Below are positions 32,301 to 44,300 of a DNA stretch of 64,000 nucleotides, piece after piece. This stretch comes from Oreocharis arfaki (Eukaryota; Chordata; Aves; Passeriformes; Paramythiidae), in NCBI GenBank assembly GCA_013398015.1, contig VZRR01012436.1, positions 558,001 to 622,000 on the forward strand. Reading direction: 5' to 3'. A program made the position numbers and the translations under genes. Every line of letters starts with the position of its first letter. Position 1 is the first letter of the stretch. The notes beneath the pieces were generated by a model. It searched no databases. It saw only the letters and a list, made by a program, of their open reading frames with translations, and had not been told where the DNA came from.

Positions 32301-35300
32301 AGAGGTGCCACACTGGGAGCTGCAGCAGGGTCACTACAGAGTGCTGGGAGCCCCAGCCAGGGATCCTGGAGATGGGAGAAGGATGGGAGAGGAGAGCAGG
32401 AAGGAAATAGGTATTTTATATATAGAGAGTTGGGGGGAAAAGGAGAATAGGAAAAGGGACACAAAAAAAAAAAGATAATAGAGTGGAGAGATCACCAAGA
32501 AAAGAGGGGAGAAAAAGCAAAAGCCACAGAAAGGAAGGAGAGAAGGGCAGGGAAATACAGGAGAGAAAACTCTCTTCAACCCTCCTCAAACTGGAGCAGG
32601 GCTCCCAGCTGTCCTGCCTTTGTGCTTTGCCCAAGCTCTGAGAGAGGAATGGCTCCAGCCCATCGCCTCCAGGCCTGATCTCCTTGGAGCACAGAGAGGG
32701 TAACACATCCCGGGCTCTGGCTCAGCACTTCAGACACTTCTCTGCCATTTTTTTTCATTTTGCATCTGTGCTGGTTCCTTTGTGACCCCAGCTGGCACTA
32801 TGAAGAAATGAATCCTCCAAGTACAACTTGTGCACATTTCTCTGCAGAAAGTGGCAATGGCACCAGGCAAACTGATTTGGAAATGAACTCGTTAAGGCAG
32901 CTATTAGGGCTTTATATGCTCCTTTGTCTTACTTGGCTGCAGAGCTGCAGACAGACAAAGTGTATTTTTGGCCATCCTTAGCTATTCAGCACCGCAAAGC
33001 ATTCTCATTAATAAGTGAGATGGTGGGAGATCTAAAGGAAATATCAGGCCATATATTTTGATAAATGCCCTGAAAATACCAGTTCTATTGGTCTTTCAGT
33101 GCCTATCAGGACAACCTGACTGACTACAATGGCCAGGGCCGCTGCAGGGGCAGCAGCTTCCAGGCGAATCCCAAAGCACCACTTGGGGATTAAACCTTTC
33201 CAGCAGCTTAATTTTTGAAGTAGTTCTGTGAGAAGATGGCACTGCAGGCTGGGAATCCAGGATAGGTGCTGGCTTTGACCTTTTCTGAATTCATTTAAAT
33301 TTCTGCAAAAGGATTAGTGGTCCAGACGGACATTCATCCTAAACTTCACATAATGAGCGTTTACACTTTCAATTTGGGGAGCAAAAATTCATGATGCAAG
33401 GGGACCATCTACATCAAAAAACATATTTACACATCTGTCTAAACATTCCTCTGAGAAATCTCTGGAGCCAGCCTTTTTATTACATTTTAATGAGATTTTC
33501 TTTTTAAAACCAAGAAATTACTTAGAGGAGCACGTGTAGAGATATTTTTGCCTGTCCTGTACAAGACTGTCTTTTTTGTATTAATCTTGTTTTTACAGCA
33601 ATCCAGTGAATAGTTACATTTAGATTAAGGTGACACAGCCTGAAGTACCATCATTTTTAAAGCTGACAACCTTGATGAAATCAACTGCATTTCCTTTTTC
33701 CCCTGCTCCCTCTGCTTTGCTCCACCTGAGCTTGTTAAGGCTCCAAAGGAAGAGCTGTTTTACCATTTGCCATATCTAAATTTACTGCTAAAGTGCTGAA
33801 TTGAGTCACAGTGTTTGTTTATGAATGGTCTGAGGGAATCAATTGCAACAAATGGTAAGGAAGGTACTCCTGGATGTTCCAGTGATAGGGTTGGAATAGC
33901 TCTGCTAGAGAGCCAGGAGTGACAGCAGAAATATCCCTGGATAAGTCAGGACCGTCCTCAAAAACACCCCAGGTACCTTCTTTCATCTTTCTGATGTCTG
34001 TGTCAGCAGGGAATTTGTGTGTCTACTGATGTGGGAAACAATGAAACAGCAAAGTGAGATTACTGATTAATGCTTCATTTATTTACTTGTGTTGTGTTAA
34101 TGGATAATTATATTTATTGAGTTATTTATCTCTTCTGAGAAGCAAACATACCTTAGAGTTGCTAAGACACCAAGCCTTGCTGACCCAGAGGCATGAGACT
34201 GCAGTTCCCATTCCCAGAGATCGGGAAGATACAGGGAGGGGAAAGCCAACCTTTCTGTGTCTGGGAAGTCAGGAATGCCACCCTGGAGTTTTAAATAATG
34301 CTGGTAGACAACAGGGCCCGGGAGACATTGCTTTGGTTGATTTCCTTGAACTGATAAGAACATTGCTACAGTGGGGTGGGGTAATATCTACCTTACAGGA
34401 GCTGTTTCCATCCAGATTACTGGGGAAGAAGCGTGAAGTCACCCCACATGAGAGAGTGTGGTAGCTTGGATTGGAAAAACAATGAACACTGCCGCTACCT
34501 TGGGATATATCTGGGAAGAAAACAAGTCATCACAAAATACTTTGGAAGCCACAACAGTTCTTAAGAAACTGAAAACATGGTAGAGACGATCTAGTTTAGA
34601 AATCTTTGTTGGAGTACTGGGTGTTCTAAAACATCTGCAGATGCAATCTATCCTGCATTATGGTGTGAAGCTCTTGGCTATTAGCATTAAACATAAGAGA
34701 AAAAAGCAAAGTATTTAAATAATACCGTGTTAACTTCTGGAAGATATTAATAAAGTCATTCCTGACAGCCCAGCTGCTTTGCAGGTGAGGGGAGGGAAGC
34801 AAAACTTGGGAAATGCATGGGCTGCAATGCAGCTGCCTCCTTAGTTTAACCTATGGAAGAGCTCCTGAGCAGTCTTGCAGTTGAAACAAATGAAACCTTT
34901 TTCATTTCTGGAGTAATGTTAGAAATGAAGGTGCTATAACTGTACCAAGGAGTCCAAAATGTTTTACATTGTGTGCAAAGGCTTATTAAACAGCAAACTG
35001 GAGCCCTGAAAGGCAAACCTGGGCAGTTACCTTGTATGCTCAGAGACATTTTATCTATTTCCTCAATTTAAGTTATAAACACATTTACCAAACAGAATAA
35101 TTTACCAAGAAAGGCATCATATTTATACTGGCAGTTCTAATGGAAACATCAATCCCAATCTGGTTCCAGCTGCATAACAAATTGATACATATTTCAAAGC
35201 ACCATCAGGAGAAGAGATGGAAAATTTCAACTGGAGCAGCATCATTTAAACAACAAAGCCCTGTAAGGAGCAAATGAATGGATTTTAATAAAGCACGAGC

Positions 35301-38300
35301 TCAAACTGCAGGCAGAGAGGTTGGTTGTGGGGAACACCTTCATGTCAAAGGGTAATGAAGTGCTGGGGTGGCTGCTTGAGCCCATCACCACCTTTACTGA
35401 AGGCTGGCAGCGATGGGTGAGGAAGGACAGGCGATCCCCAGCCACCATCACCCACCCACCTCTCCTTGCCCTCTGTGTTTGCCTTACTCTGAACATGCAC
35501 TTTGCTTTGCTGACATCTTGTGGAGATCTAGATTGAGCTTAATTTACTGCAGAATATCCTGTTTCTAAGAAGTGGGTTTATCTGCAGGGTGTCTCTTACA
35601 TAAGGGCTGTGGCTCAGGGCTCGGGGGAAGCTGCTCCTGCATGTGCAGCTCTGACCGAGCACTTATTTTCTGCTGAAACATGCAAAGAGAATTTCGAGGT
35701 CAGCTCTATTTTGTGGTAAGTGCAGAGCCTTTGAGTCCCAGCTGTTTTCCAGAGTTGCTGCTAACAAATGATCTCAGATCAGGATGTGATTCCAGAGCTA
35801 ACGTCTTTGCATTGAACATCTTTCAGCCAGGCTGCCGGGGCTCTGCCATCTCCCCCAGCTACAACTCCGTGACATTTGCAGTCAAATCAACAGGAAACAC
35901 ATCTCTGTTGGGGTCTGCCCATGAGAGCTGGGGCTGGAACCGACCCCTCGTATCAGTGAGTGCCCACCACCCATACAGCTGCTCACACAGCCTTGAGCCT
36001 GCTCAGGGGGCTTGGCTTGAGGGCTCGTCCGCCCTCCCCACAACCCGCGGTCCCAGTTAAACACAGACACTTGGATCTGTGTCCTTCTGCTCTGAAAGTG
36101 AGTGTTGGTGGAGTCAGCTCCGCTTTTCCCCTTCCCTTATCCATTGGCTGTGGGCAAGGACCAGCTGGAAGGAAGAGCCAGGACCCTCTGGCCCTGCTAT
36201 GGGATTCGAGGCACACACCGATATCACCAGGAGCCAACTGAGACAATGCAGGTTCTCACCCAGCTCATCTGGCTGTAGCTTGTTTTCTGCACCCAAAATG
36301 CTGAAATAAAACTCTACCAGACTGCTCTACTACTTAGCACAGTGTTGAATTAATGACCTTGGGCTTGTACACATCCCCGAAATCCTTTTCTCCCCCCCGC
36401 CTTGCATGCAGCACCCTGAACTCAGAATTACTCCTTCTACACAGTTCCCTTTGGTCGATACTTAAGTAGCCACCCAGGCTGATTTACCTTGATAGCACAG
36501 TCCATTTTCTACACATTTATTCATGAAGCTCTTGTAACTGCTGGCTGGAAATACATCAAATTCAAATCTAATGCTATCCCTGTTTAAAAAAACCCAACCG
36601 AAAAAAAACCCCCAACCCACAAAAAATCTCTCTCTTCCCAAAGGTGAGAATTTTATTCTGGTCTGAACAGTAAGGAAAGACTTAAATGCCTAAAGGAAAG
36701 GGAATTAGACTGAGCTCCTGCTCTGAGCCTGGGCTGTGGGGTGACACAGAGAGCATCAGTCCCCATCCTGCAGGACAGTATTGTGGAAACTGGGCACAAG
36801 CCCAGCCACAGAAAAGGGACTAAGTGAGCGTTCTGCAGTAAGTACAAACCCAGACTTCTCAACTGCTAAATGGATCTGCTTCCTTCTCTTTGTGTGGGTC
36901 TTTTCCACCCACACAGTGTCAGTGAGACGGCTGAAGGCTCCAAACAGGAGGGTTCATTCTGCCACCTCCCACCACCCATCATCTGCAGATCATTTCTGGA
37001 AGTGTCTTGTCTAGGCTTCAGGATCCATGATGCTTTATTTGTATCAAGCTTTGTTTAGCTCTTGGCTCTCACCAGAGGACTCACCCATGAGAAAGTTTGC
37101 TAAGACCTTGATAAGACCTCAAACATCACTTCAGCTCATAGCCAAGTCCTCGTGAAAGTCCCACTAAGAAATCTCTGCTGCTCTCCAGCACCACCACACA
37201 GTTTTCCCTTCTGGCCCCATCTCCTTGAACTTTAAAATCTTTTTTGGATGTAGTGCACTGCTCTCATGCTGCGGGAGCACCATTTTGATTTCAGGCTTAT
37301 TTGGGAAAGTTTGCTCTCAGATCCGTGTGCTGTGGATAAGCTCTCCCAGCATGGGTGGTTTTCTTCTCCTCTGGCTGCTGGGCAAAGTGTGTGTTTTGCT
37401 GCCTTCATCCACAACCTTCATCCACAAATGCAAAAGAGTCCAAGGGCTGCCCAGGGGGTTCCCCTTCCTCCTAATCTCTCTCACACATATGCACGGATTA
37501 TCGGCCTCACAAGAGCTGAGGGCGTAAAGACCAAAAACATTCTCCAGAAATAAATGTGCTGGAAGAAATTGCTGCCTCCAGGAGCTTGGGATCTGCCTAT
37601 GTGACTCTATTCAGAAACAACACCACCATTACCCAAATAAGAATAAACAGGCAAAATAACAACTGGTGATTCAGGAGAGCCATAATGTTACAACCCACAG
37701 AGGGCTGGATGCTGCAGCCATCCAGGTGGAATTCCTGCCAAAGTACATGGGTTTACATGGGATTATGTTCATTGGACAAGTGCATCTACATGGTATTCTG
37801 CCTTTAATCCACAAGCAAACACCCAGGTGAAGGTTGGAATCCCTGTTCCCTCTCTGCAATATTGCTGCTGTCCTTCAGCATCCTCTACAACACACACATG
37901 CACACCTGCCCTCAGACATGCCCGTGTTGTCTTGCCAGCCACATATTCCTTATCTGTGAGCTTGTCTCAGTATCCACCTTTCCACTTTCTGCTGAGGAAG
38001 GTGCACATCAGCACCTTTTCTTGCCTCTCTGCTCTCTGGAAGTAAAGCAGCCTTGGTAAGGCCAAAGCTTGGGCAGTTACTGAAAGTCCCAGTAGGGGAA
38101 TGTACCGGAGGACAGTCAGGATTTGGCAGGGAGTTTTCAGAAGCTCTTGTCTAGAATTTGTAAATGCCCTTCTATAAAGGGCAAAACCCAAAACTCGAAA
38201 CAATGCTGGTACCTGCAGGCAATTTATAATGAGCTGAATTTGGAGCAGTGCGTTTCTAACTTCTTAATCTTCCTCTGCAAGCTCAGATGGTAGAATTTTC

Positions 38301-41300
38301 CAAGGGGGAGGAGGAAGAAAACTGTCCTTGTGACCTTCAGAAAGAGACACCTGACCCCACTCTGCTGCAGCTTCCTGAGTGATACAATTTCTATTGCTCC
38401 AAGGACTGCACAAAGAAAGAAAGAAGAAAGAAAAGGCCCAGTCTCTGCATCCCCATCACTGACTGAGATGAACAGGAAAGAACCATTATCCAATTTCTTT
38501 CTAGAGAAGCCTATGACACCCCACTGACCTGGTGCTGTTTGGGACTGTGAGGACCTGGTATTCAGGGTTTTTACAAACTGAGCTGACACAGAGCAGGAAT
38601 GCCACGAGGGCCAGAATTAAACTCCCAGCCCAAGGACCAAAAGAGATCCCAGGTTTGGTGCAGATGAGGGATGTGATCACTCAGCTGTTTAGGATGTATC
38701 CAGGAATTCAGCCATCTCAAAAATACTTTTGTTCCTCACATGCTTAAGTATCATATGGCATCAAGAGCTCTGGGAAAGGTGGCTGCACCTGAGAGAAATG
38801 TGAAGAACATGTGTTTCTTACCCAAATGGGCAGCTTAAGCAAGAGCCAGCAAAGATAAAATTCAAAAATAAGGAGTGAAGGGAGATCCATGCTAATTTTT
38901 CCCCCCATTTGTAGCTATCGGAAGAAGGAATGCTCCACTGAGTGGTCTCAGTGAATTTAGTCAACGGTGTTCAGCAGAGAGCCCCTGATATGGGACAGAC
39001 CATGGTAGGAAAATGTCCCTGACATGAGAACTGAAGTCACCTTGCCATGAGAAGCTCCCTGATTAAATTCCAGGTGTAACCAGCCATTACTATCATTGGC
39101 TTAATGGGAGAGACTCCTGCCAGGCACATCCTTGGCAGGGAAGTCCATAAAAAGCTTTCAGCCGTGCCACACTGACACAGGAGAGAAGCCAAGGGACCTG
39201 GTGCACTTAGAGTAGAAAGCAGAAAGAAAAAGGCACTGCAGGCCTGGGGAAGCAGAGCTGCTGGGCCAACCTCTGCCTGTCCCACGGGCCTGTATTTACT
39301 TGGACTTGGAATTTCCGCCATTTAAAGGGAAGAGAAGAAGTCAGAGGGCAGCAAACCCCGAGATGATCCCCACTAGAGACAGTGGGGAAACCAGAAGGAA
39401 GTAAAGCCATCTCCTGCCTGGCATCGTGCCTGATATTGGCCAAAGAGGAATGAATAGGAATGACAGTGCTGAAAAGGAGATCACATCCTCCAAAATTTCG
39501 CCAATCTGTCAAGAAAAGCTGTCCTCCACAGCAGTAGCAGAGGATAGAAAGAACATAATGCTTTGGTGCTGAAGACCCTTCTTCTTCCTCTCTCCTGCTT
39601 TCCTCAGCTCCTGGGGAGAAGATTCCCACCAGCTGTCTACATGACAAGGACTGGCCTACACACAGCAGAGAGTGACAGCAAATAGACACCTCACATAAAC
39701 TGCAACACAGACAAAATCAAAACCTTATGACTGACCCAGACAATCCCATTCCTCAAACAAATAAAGGCTTCCCAAGGTTTAACAAAGGGAAAATATCTCT
39801 GCACCGGAACAGGAATGTACATGACTCAAAATTCCATGCAGCGTATTTCCTGCCTAGGTATATCCCACATAAACTTCCACACAGAAAGCAGCTTAAATCA
39901 GTTTTATATTTGCTTTCCTGTCCCATTTATGTGTTTAAAGATCACGGTATTCCAGGGAAGAATGGAAGTGTCATTATTTCTGAGGCTCAATAACACACGT
40001 TACACATCACAGAAACTTGTATTTCCCCAACAGACAGGAATACGAGTCTGGATTTGATTAACATATAAAGATCCTTACCAGAAAGTGAGTAATCTGTATT
40101 AGTCATCCTCATGGCTGGAGTGTAAGATACACTTGGCATGTCATGGCCCTTCTCCTTCTGTTTCCGTCGATACCACACAAAGAGTGCCAGCAAGACCATA
40201 ATAATTAGAAGGAGAATAATAATTCCAATGATTGCTCCCACTGAGTGCCTCTCTGATCCAAGAGCAGGGCTAATTTTAGTATAGGGGTTTAATTCTTCCA
40301 TCATAAGAGCCGCTGTTAAAAGTAATTCATAATACACTGTAAATTGAATTGTGCATTTCATTTTTCAAACACTGTTTTTTTAAGGCAAGTACATCATTGG
40401 AGAGGGGGGGAGAGAGAGGGAGAGAAGGATTTTATAGTTAGAATCCACTGTACCTTGATCACATCGGATTCCTTTGAAGCCTGGACTGCAGTAGCAAGTG
40501 CCTGTGACGTGGTCACACGTTGCATTGTTCATGCACTCACACAGTTGTTTGCAACCATAACCAAATGTTCCTGGAGAGCACTCTGGAGAGCCAAAGGAAA
40601 ACATTGGAAAGAATTCTTCTGTTTTTGGGAATGGGCACAACACTTGCCATGGGAAATTCAGTAGAGAAGTCTCCCTGGTTTTAGGATCTCTAGGATAAAA
40701 CCCTAATGTGAAATTATTATTATTTGAAAGCAGAAGCAAAATGTATTCCATGTGCAGTTTGTTACTTATTAAGCTGTAACTTTCTGGAAAATTCATATAA
40801 TGAAATCAGTGATAGGGACAAAGGCTTTAGAGGATTTGATATATATTGCAAATGTTATGAGTTTACCAGAGCTTGAGCTCAGAAGCTGTAGACAACAGAG
40901 CTCAGCATTCTTCACCAACCCACTCGTTTGTTTTTTTCATGGGGGGAGTTGCAAAGAAAAGTTTTAATGAACCTTTATATGAACCCAACAGCCTTTACCA
41001 AACAAATTCCACTTGCTTTCCTACTCGTCCCTACTAGTGCCAGGAGGTGAATAGAACACTGCAGGTGGAATTTCAGAACTGAGCATCTGAATGGTTTGAT
41101 TTGCTCTGCTTCTGTGTCAGGGTTCCTAATATAGAAGGAAATTCTCTCCTGTCTTTGTGTTTCTATCAAAGACAAAATGATTGAATGTCCAGCTGAGAAA
41201 TTTATTCATACAATTACCATGATGGGCTGTTACAATAAATCTGTAGGCAGCTTACTGTACTTCTGGAAGCACTATTCAATAACAAATTGAAAGAAACAAT

Positions 41301-44300
41301 GTCTGTCACATCCCACTTATTTCCATGGAGAAGCTGCATTACTGAAAACATGCACACTTGCTATGATCCTGTGGAATATATTGTTCAAGATGTGACTCCT
41401 TGTGTGTCACTGCAAATGTTTCTCATTGCATGACAACACCTCCCCAATGTCAGTCTCAAAGTAGCTTCTGGGAGCCAAAATTTGATATTAAGTAGAGAAC
41501 CATAGCCAGGATCTGTTAATTGATTTGCAGTGTGTATTAAAATTGTATCTCTTTCTTTAATCTGTTGGTACTCAAACAAAGAAAAAACCAAAATTATTAC
41601 AATTAATGCTTATTCTTATATTAGCCTGCAGCCTACTTAAAATGAATAAGGCCTGAATTTTGGGACTGCACCACAGAAATGATGCCTGCAATTAGGCATT
41701 TCATCTGCATTGCAGTGTGACTGCCCATTCAGCAGGATTTGGAGAAGGAAGGAGTCTTAATGAAGAGATTCTTTTAGATTAAATAGTAGAAGAACAAGTA
41801 AATAAATCCATTTGTAGCTGGATAGAAAAGAAAGCCTCAGGCTTTGTACAGAGGTCAAATTATAAAGTAGGTCCTCATATAAAATCTGCTATTGTGCAGT
41901 TCTTTGTGAGACTCTAGTTTCCTGTTTTGATTGTGGCTGCAGTAAAGGGTGTTCCCAAATTCCAGGAAGTTGGCCACTTACAGAGTTACAGTGGTGCCAT
42001 GTGCAATCCCCCAGGAGCACATAAATTTGTCCCTGAGATCCTCATTTTGCTGAATGCAAGTATGTGCAAAAAGATATTTATGAATTAAGTTACATGCACA
42101 AATACTTCCCTAAAGATCCATGTAGCAAGCTACAGTTAAAAAGCCTTCCCCTGCAAATCTAGCAGGAATGTTACTGAACTACCTGACTGCCAAAAAAACG
42201 GAAGGGAACCCTGTGGACGTAATGCCTTGGGAAGGTGAGATGAATTTCACCCGTGTTTAGAATCCCAGTAAGTGGGTGAGAATTTCCCTGTGAATTATTG
42301 CACTGGACAAATAAGTAATTGTTCAGCTACAGCACATCCAGTTTCCATGACCCTCATTCCGTGTTCTTTAAAGAAGCCATTTGGCACAGCCTGCTAAATA
42401 TTCCAGTGGGACACGGACAACAATTCCAGCAAGAAATTCCAGAACCCTTGCAAGGTAACTGGGAAAACTTGTTCATTGGGAAGCACTTGCTCGCTGCTCA
42501 AGCTACACACAGACCCTTCCCAAAATGGCAAGCAACCTTGTTTTCCTTGATCTGCTTTCATTGTAAAGTGAATCTTTCTTTGGCCCATGTCTACATCATA
42601 ACTTCTGTGGGAAAGCCCCACATCCCCAATATTCCTTGGAAGGCAGAGAGCAGAAAGGACTTATTTCTTTTATCCCTTTTGTCTGTCTTCATGCATTGGG
42701 AAACCTGGGGCTGTTGCTCTCAACAGCATTAACAAGGCCTGAGGTAGCTTTAGGGCTGCTTTTATATTAATTAGGTACAAATTGTTTGGGAAGGCCCTAT
42801 CCAATCAGCACCGAGTGCACTGATTTGCCTCCTATCACCTAAATTTAGCCTGGGAACGAAAGGCCCAATTTGCAGGGATTCACTGAATTTCTTTATGCTT
42901 AGACCATCAGGTTTTCCAGAGGTGCCCTCTCCTCCCTATGGATTATATAAGGTGCCTGGGGTCACTGTCCTACTGACCTCAACACCTCATTTAAGAGCCT
43001 GTTTGTGCAAGAATTCTGAAATACAGCCCCCTCTCCGGAGAAAAAGAGAACTGAGGTCACTGGTACTTACTCTGCTCACACTGTTTGCCTGTAAATCCTG
43101 TCCTGCACGTGCACTGCCCAGTGATGTGGTCGCAATCGGCTCCGTTCTGACACTGGCACACATTGGCACAGTTCTTTCCATAAAAAGCAGCTGGGCAACC
43201 TTTCAGCAATCAGAACAAGGAAAGAGTAAGAAATAAGCTGAAGCCAAACTCAGATGTGTTATCAGCACAAAGTATGTGGGTTTATAAATCTATGGATTTT
43301 CAGCCTCTGTATGTTTAATGACATTTATTTGATGGTCTAAATGCAGAGATACTGTGACAGCCAATTTTCTTGAAGTAATGTTTCTCATCTTTACAGAATT
43401 GCCTCTTAAGTATTTCAGAAGAATGAAAACTTGACCCATCTATACAAACTACATTTTCACGAAGTGAAAGAAGATGCTAAACAGAAACTCTCTGGAAGAC
43501 CAAGGATCAATCAATTACTTGCAAGTGGAAGAACCTTCTTAAAAGGCTCACCAGAATTGGATCTCCTCTTTCATACTGTTAATTTGGCACTAGGGTGAGA
43601 AATCTCTAACATTTTCCTAAATCAGACCACAAATACTGGGGCATTAACAAGCAGGAACACTGACTGTGCAAATTTTAACAATGAACCAATAATCTAAATG
43701 ATTTCCCCCTCCTCTACTGAGCGTCAAAGGCATAAAAAACCTTGGAAAGCCTCAGGACTATTTTCTTAGGGGTGATGTGAGGTTATCAGGAGTAAGGAGC
43801 ATGTGGTTTTCCAGGGAAAACTGCAATACTTGGAAGAGACACGAGGTAGCAGCACATACTTTTACAGATTCCCTGTCTCTGAAAGGCTTACGCTGAGTGC
43901 AGTAGAGCCCCGTCCAACCATGGGTACATCTACATTCTCCATCGTAGGGGCTGCACAGTGCTCCGTTGTGGCAGTTGCATGAATGAAAGCAATCAGGGCC
44001 CCAAAACCCAGTGGGACAAGCTATGAAAATAAAAAACATTTGTCAGCTGACAAAAAAAAAGCCATGGTACTGTGTTAGTGCTGTGAAGGAGCAACAATAA
44101 AGGGAGAACCTGTGAGACACCAGCAAAGGCAGTGCTGGTGCAAGGTCCACCTCGCACTGCTGAACTTGGCAGCGACTCCTGGACAGTGACAGGTCCTTCA
44201 TGGACAGTGACCAGTCCTTCATGGACAGTGACCAGTCCTTCCTGAACAGTGGCCGGTCCTTTCAAGCCACCAATTGCTCTGCAAACCCTGGTGCCACCCT

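Larger units (their letters stand above)
28537..34391 (-). other. MEGF11: MEGF11 intron, 5.9 kb
   Basis: Contains an old CR1 fragment (31681-31995), a purine-rich tract (32370-32570) and an exon-like minus-strand open frame of unknown identity (30453-30697). Confidence 0.85.

Noticed and set aside
31799..32410. A 203-codon plus-strand open frame starting with ATG
   Set aside because: It begins in an old antisense CR1 fragment and runs into the purine tract; no motif or splice support.
42987..43181. A 64-codon minus-strand frame over an EGF exon
   Set aside because: It is an out-of-frame shadow of MEGF11 exon E; the in-frame reading gives the regular cysteine pattern.
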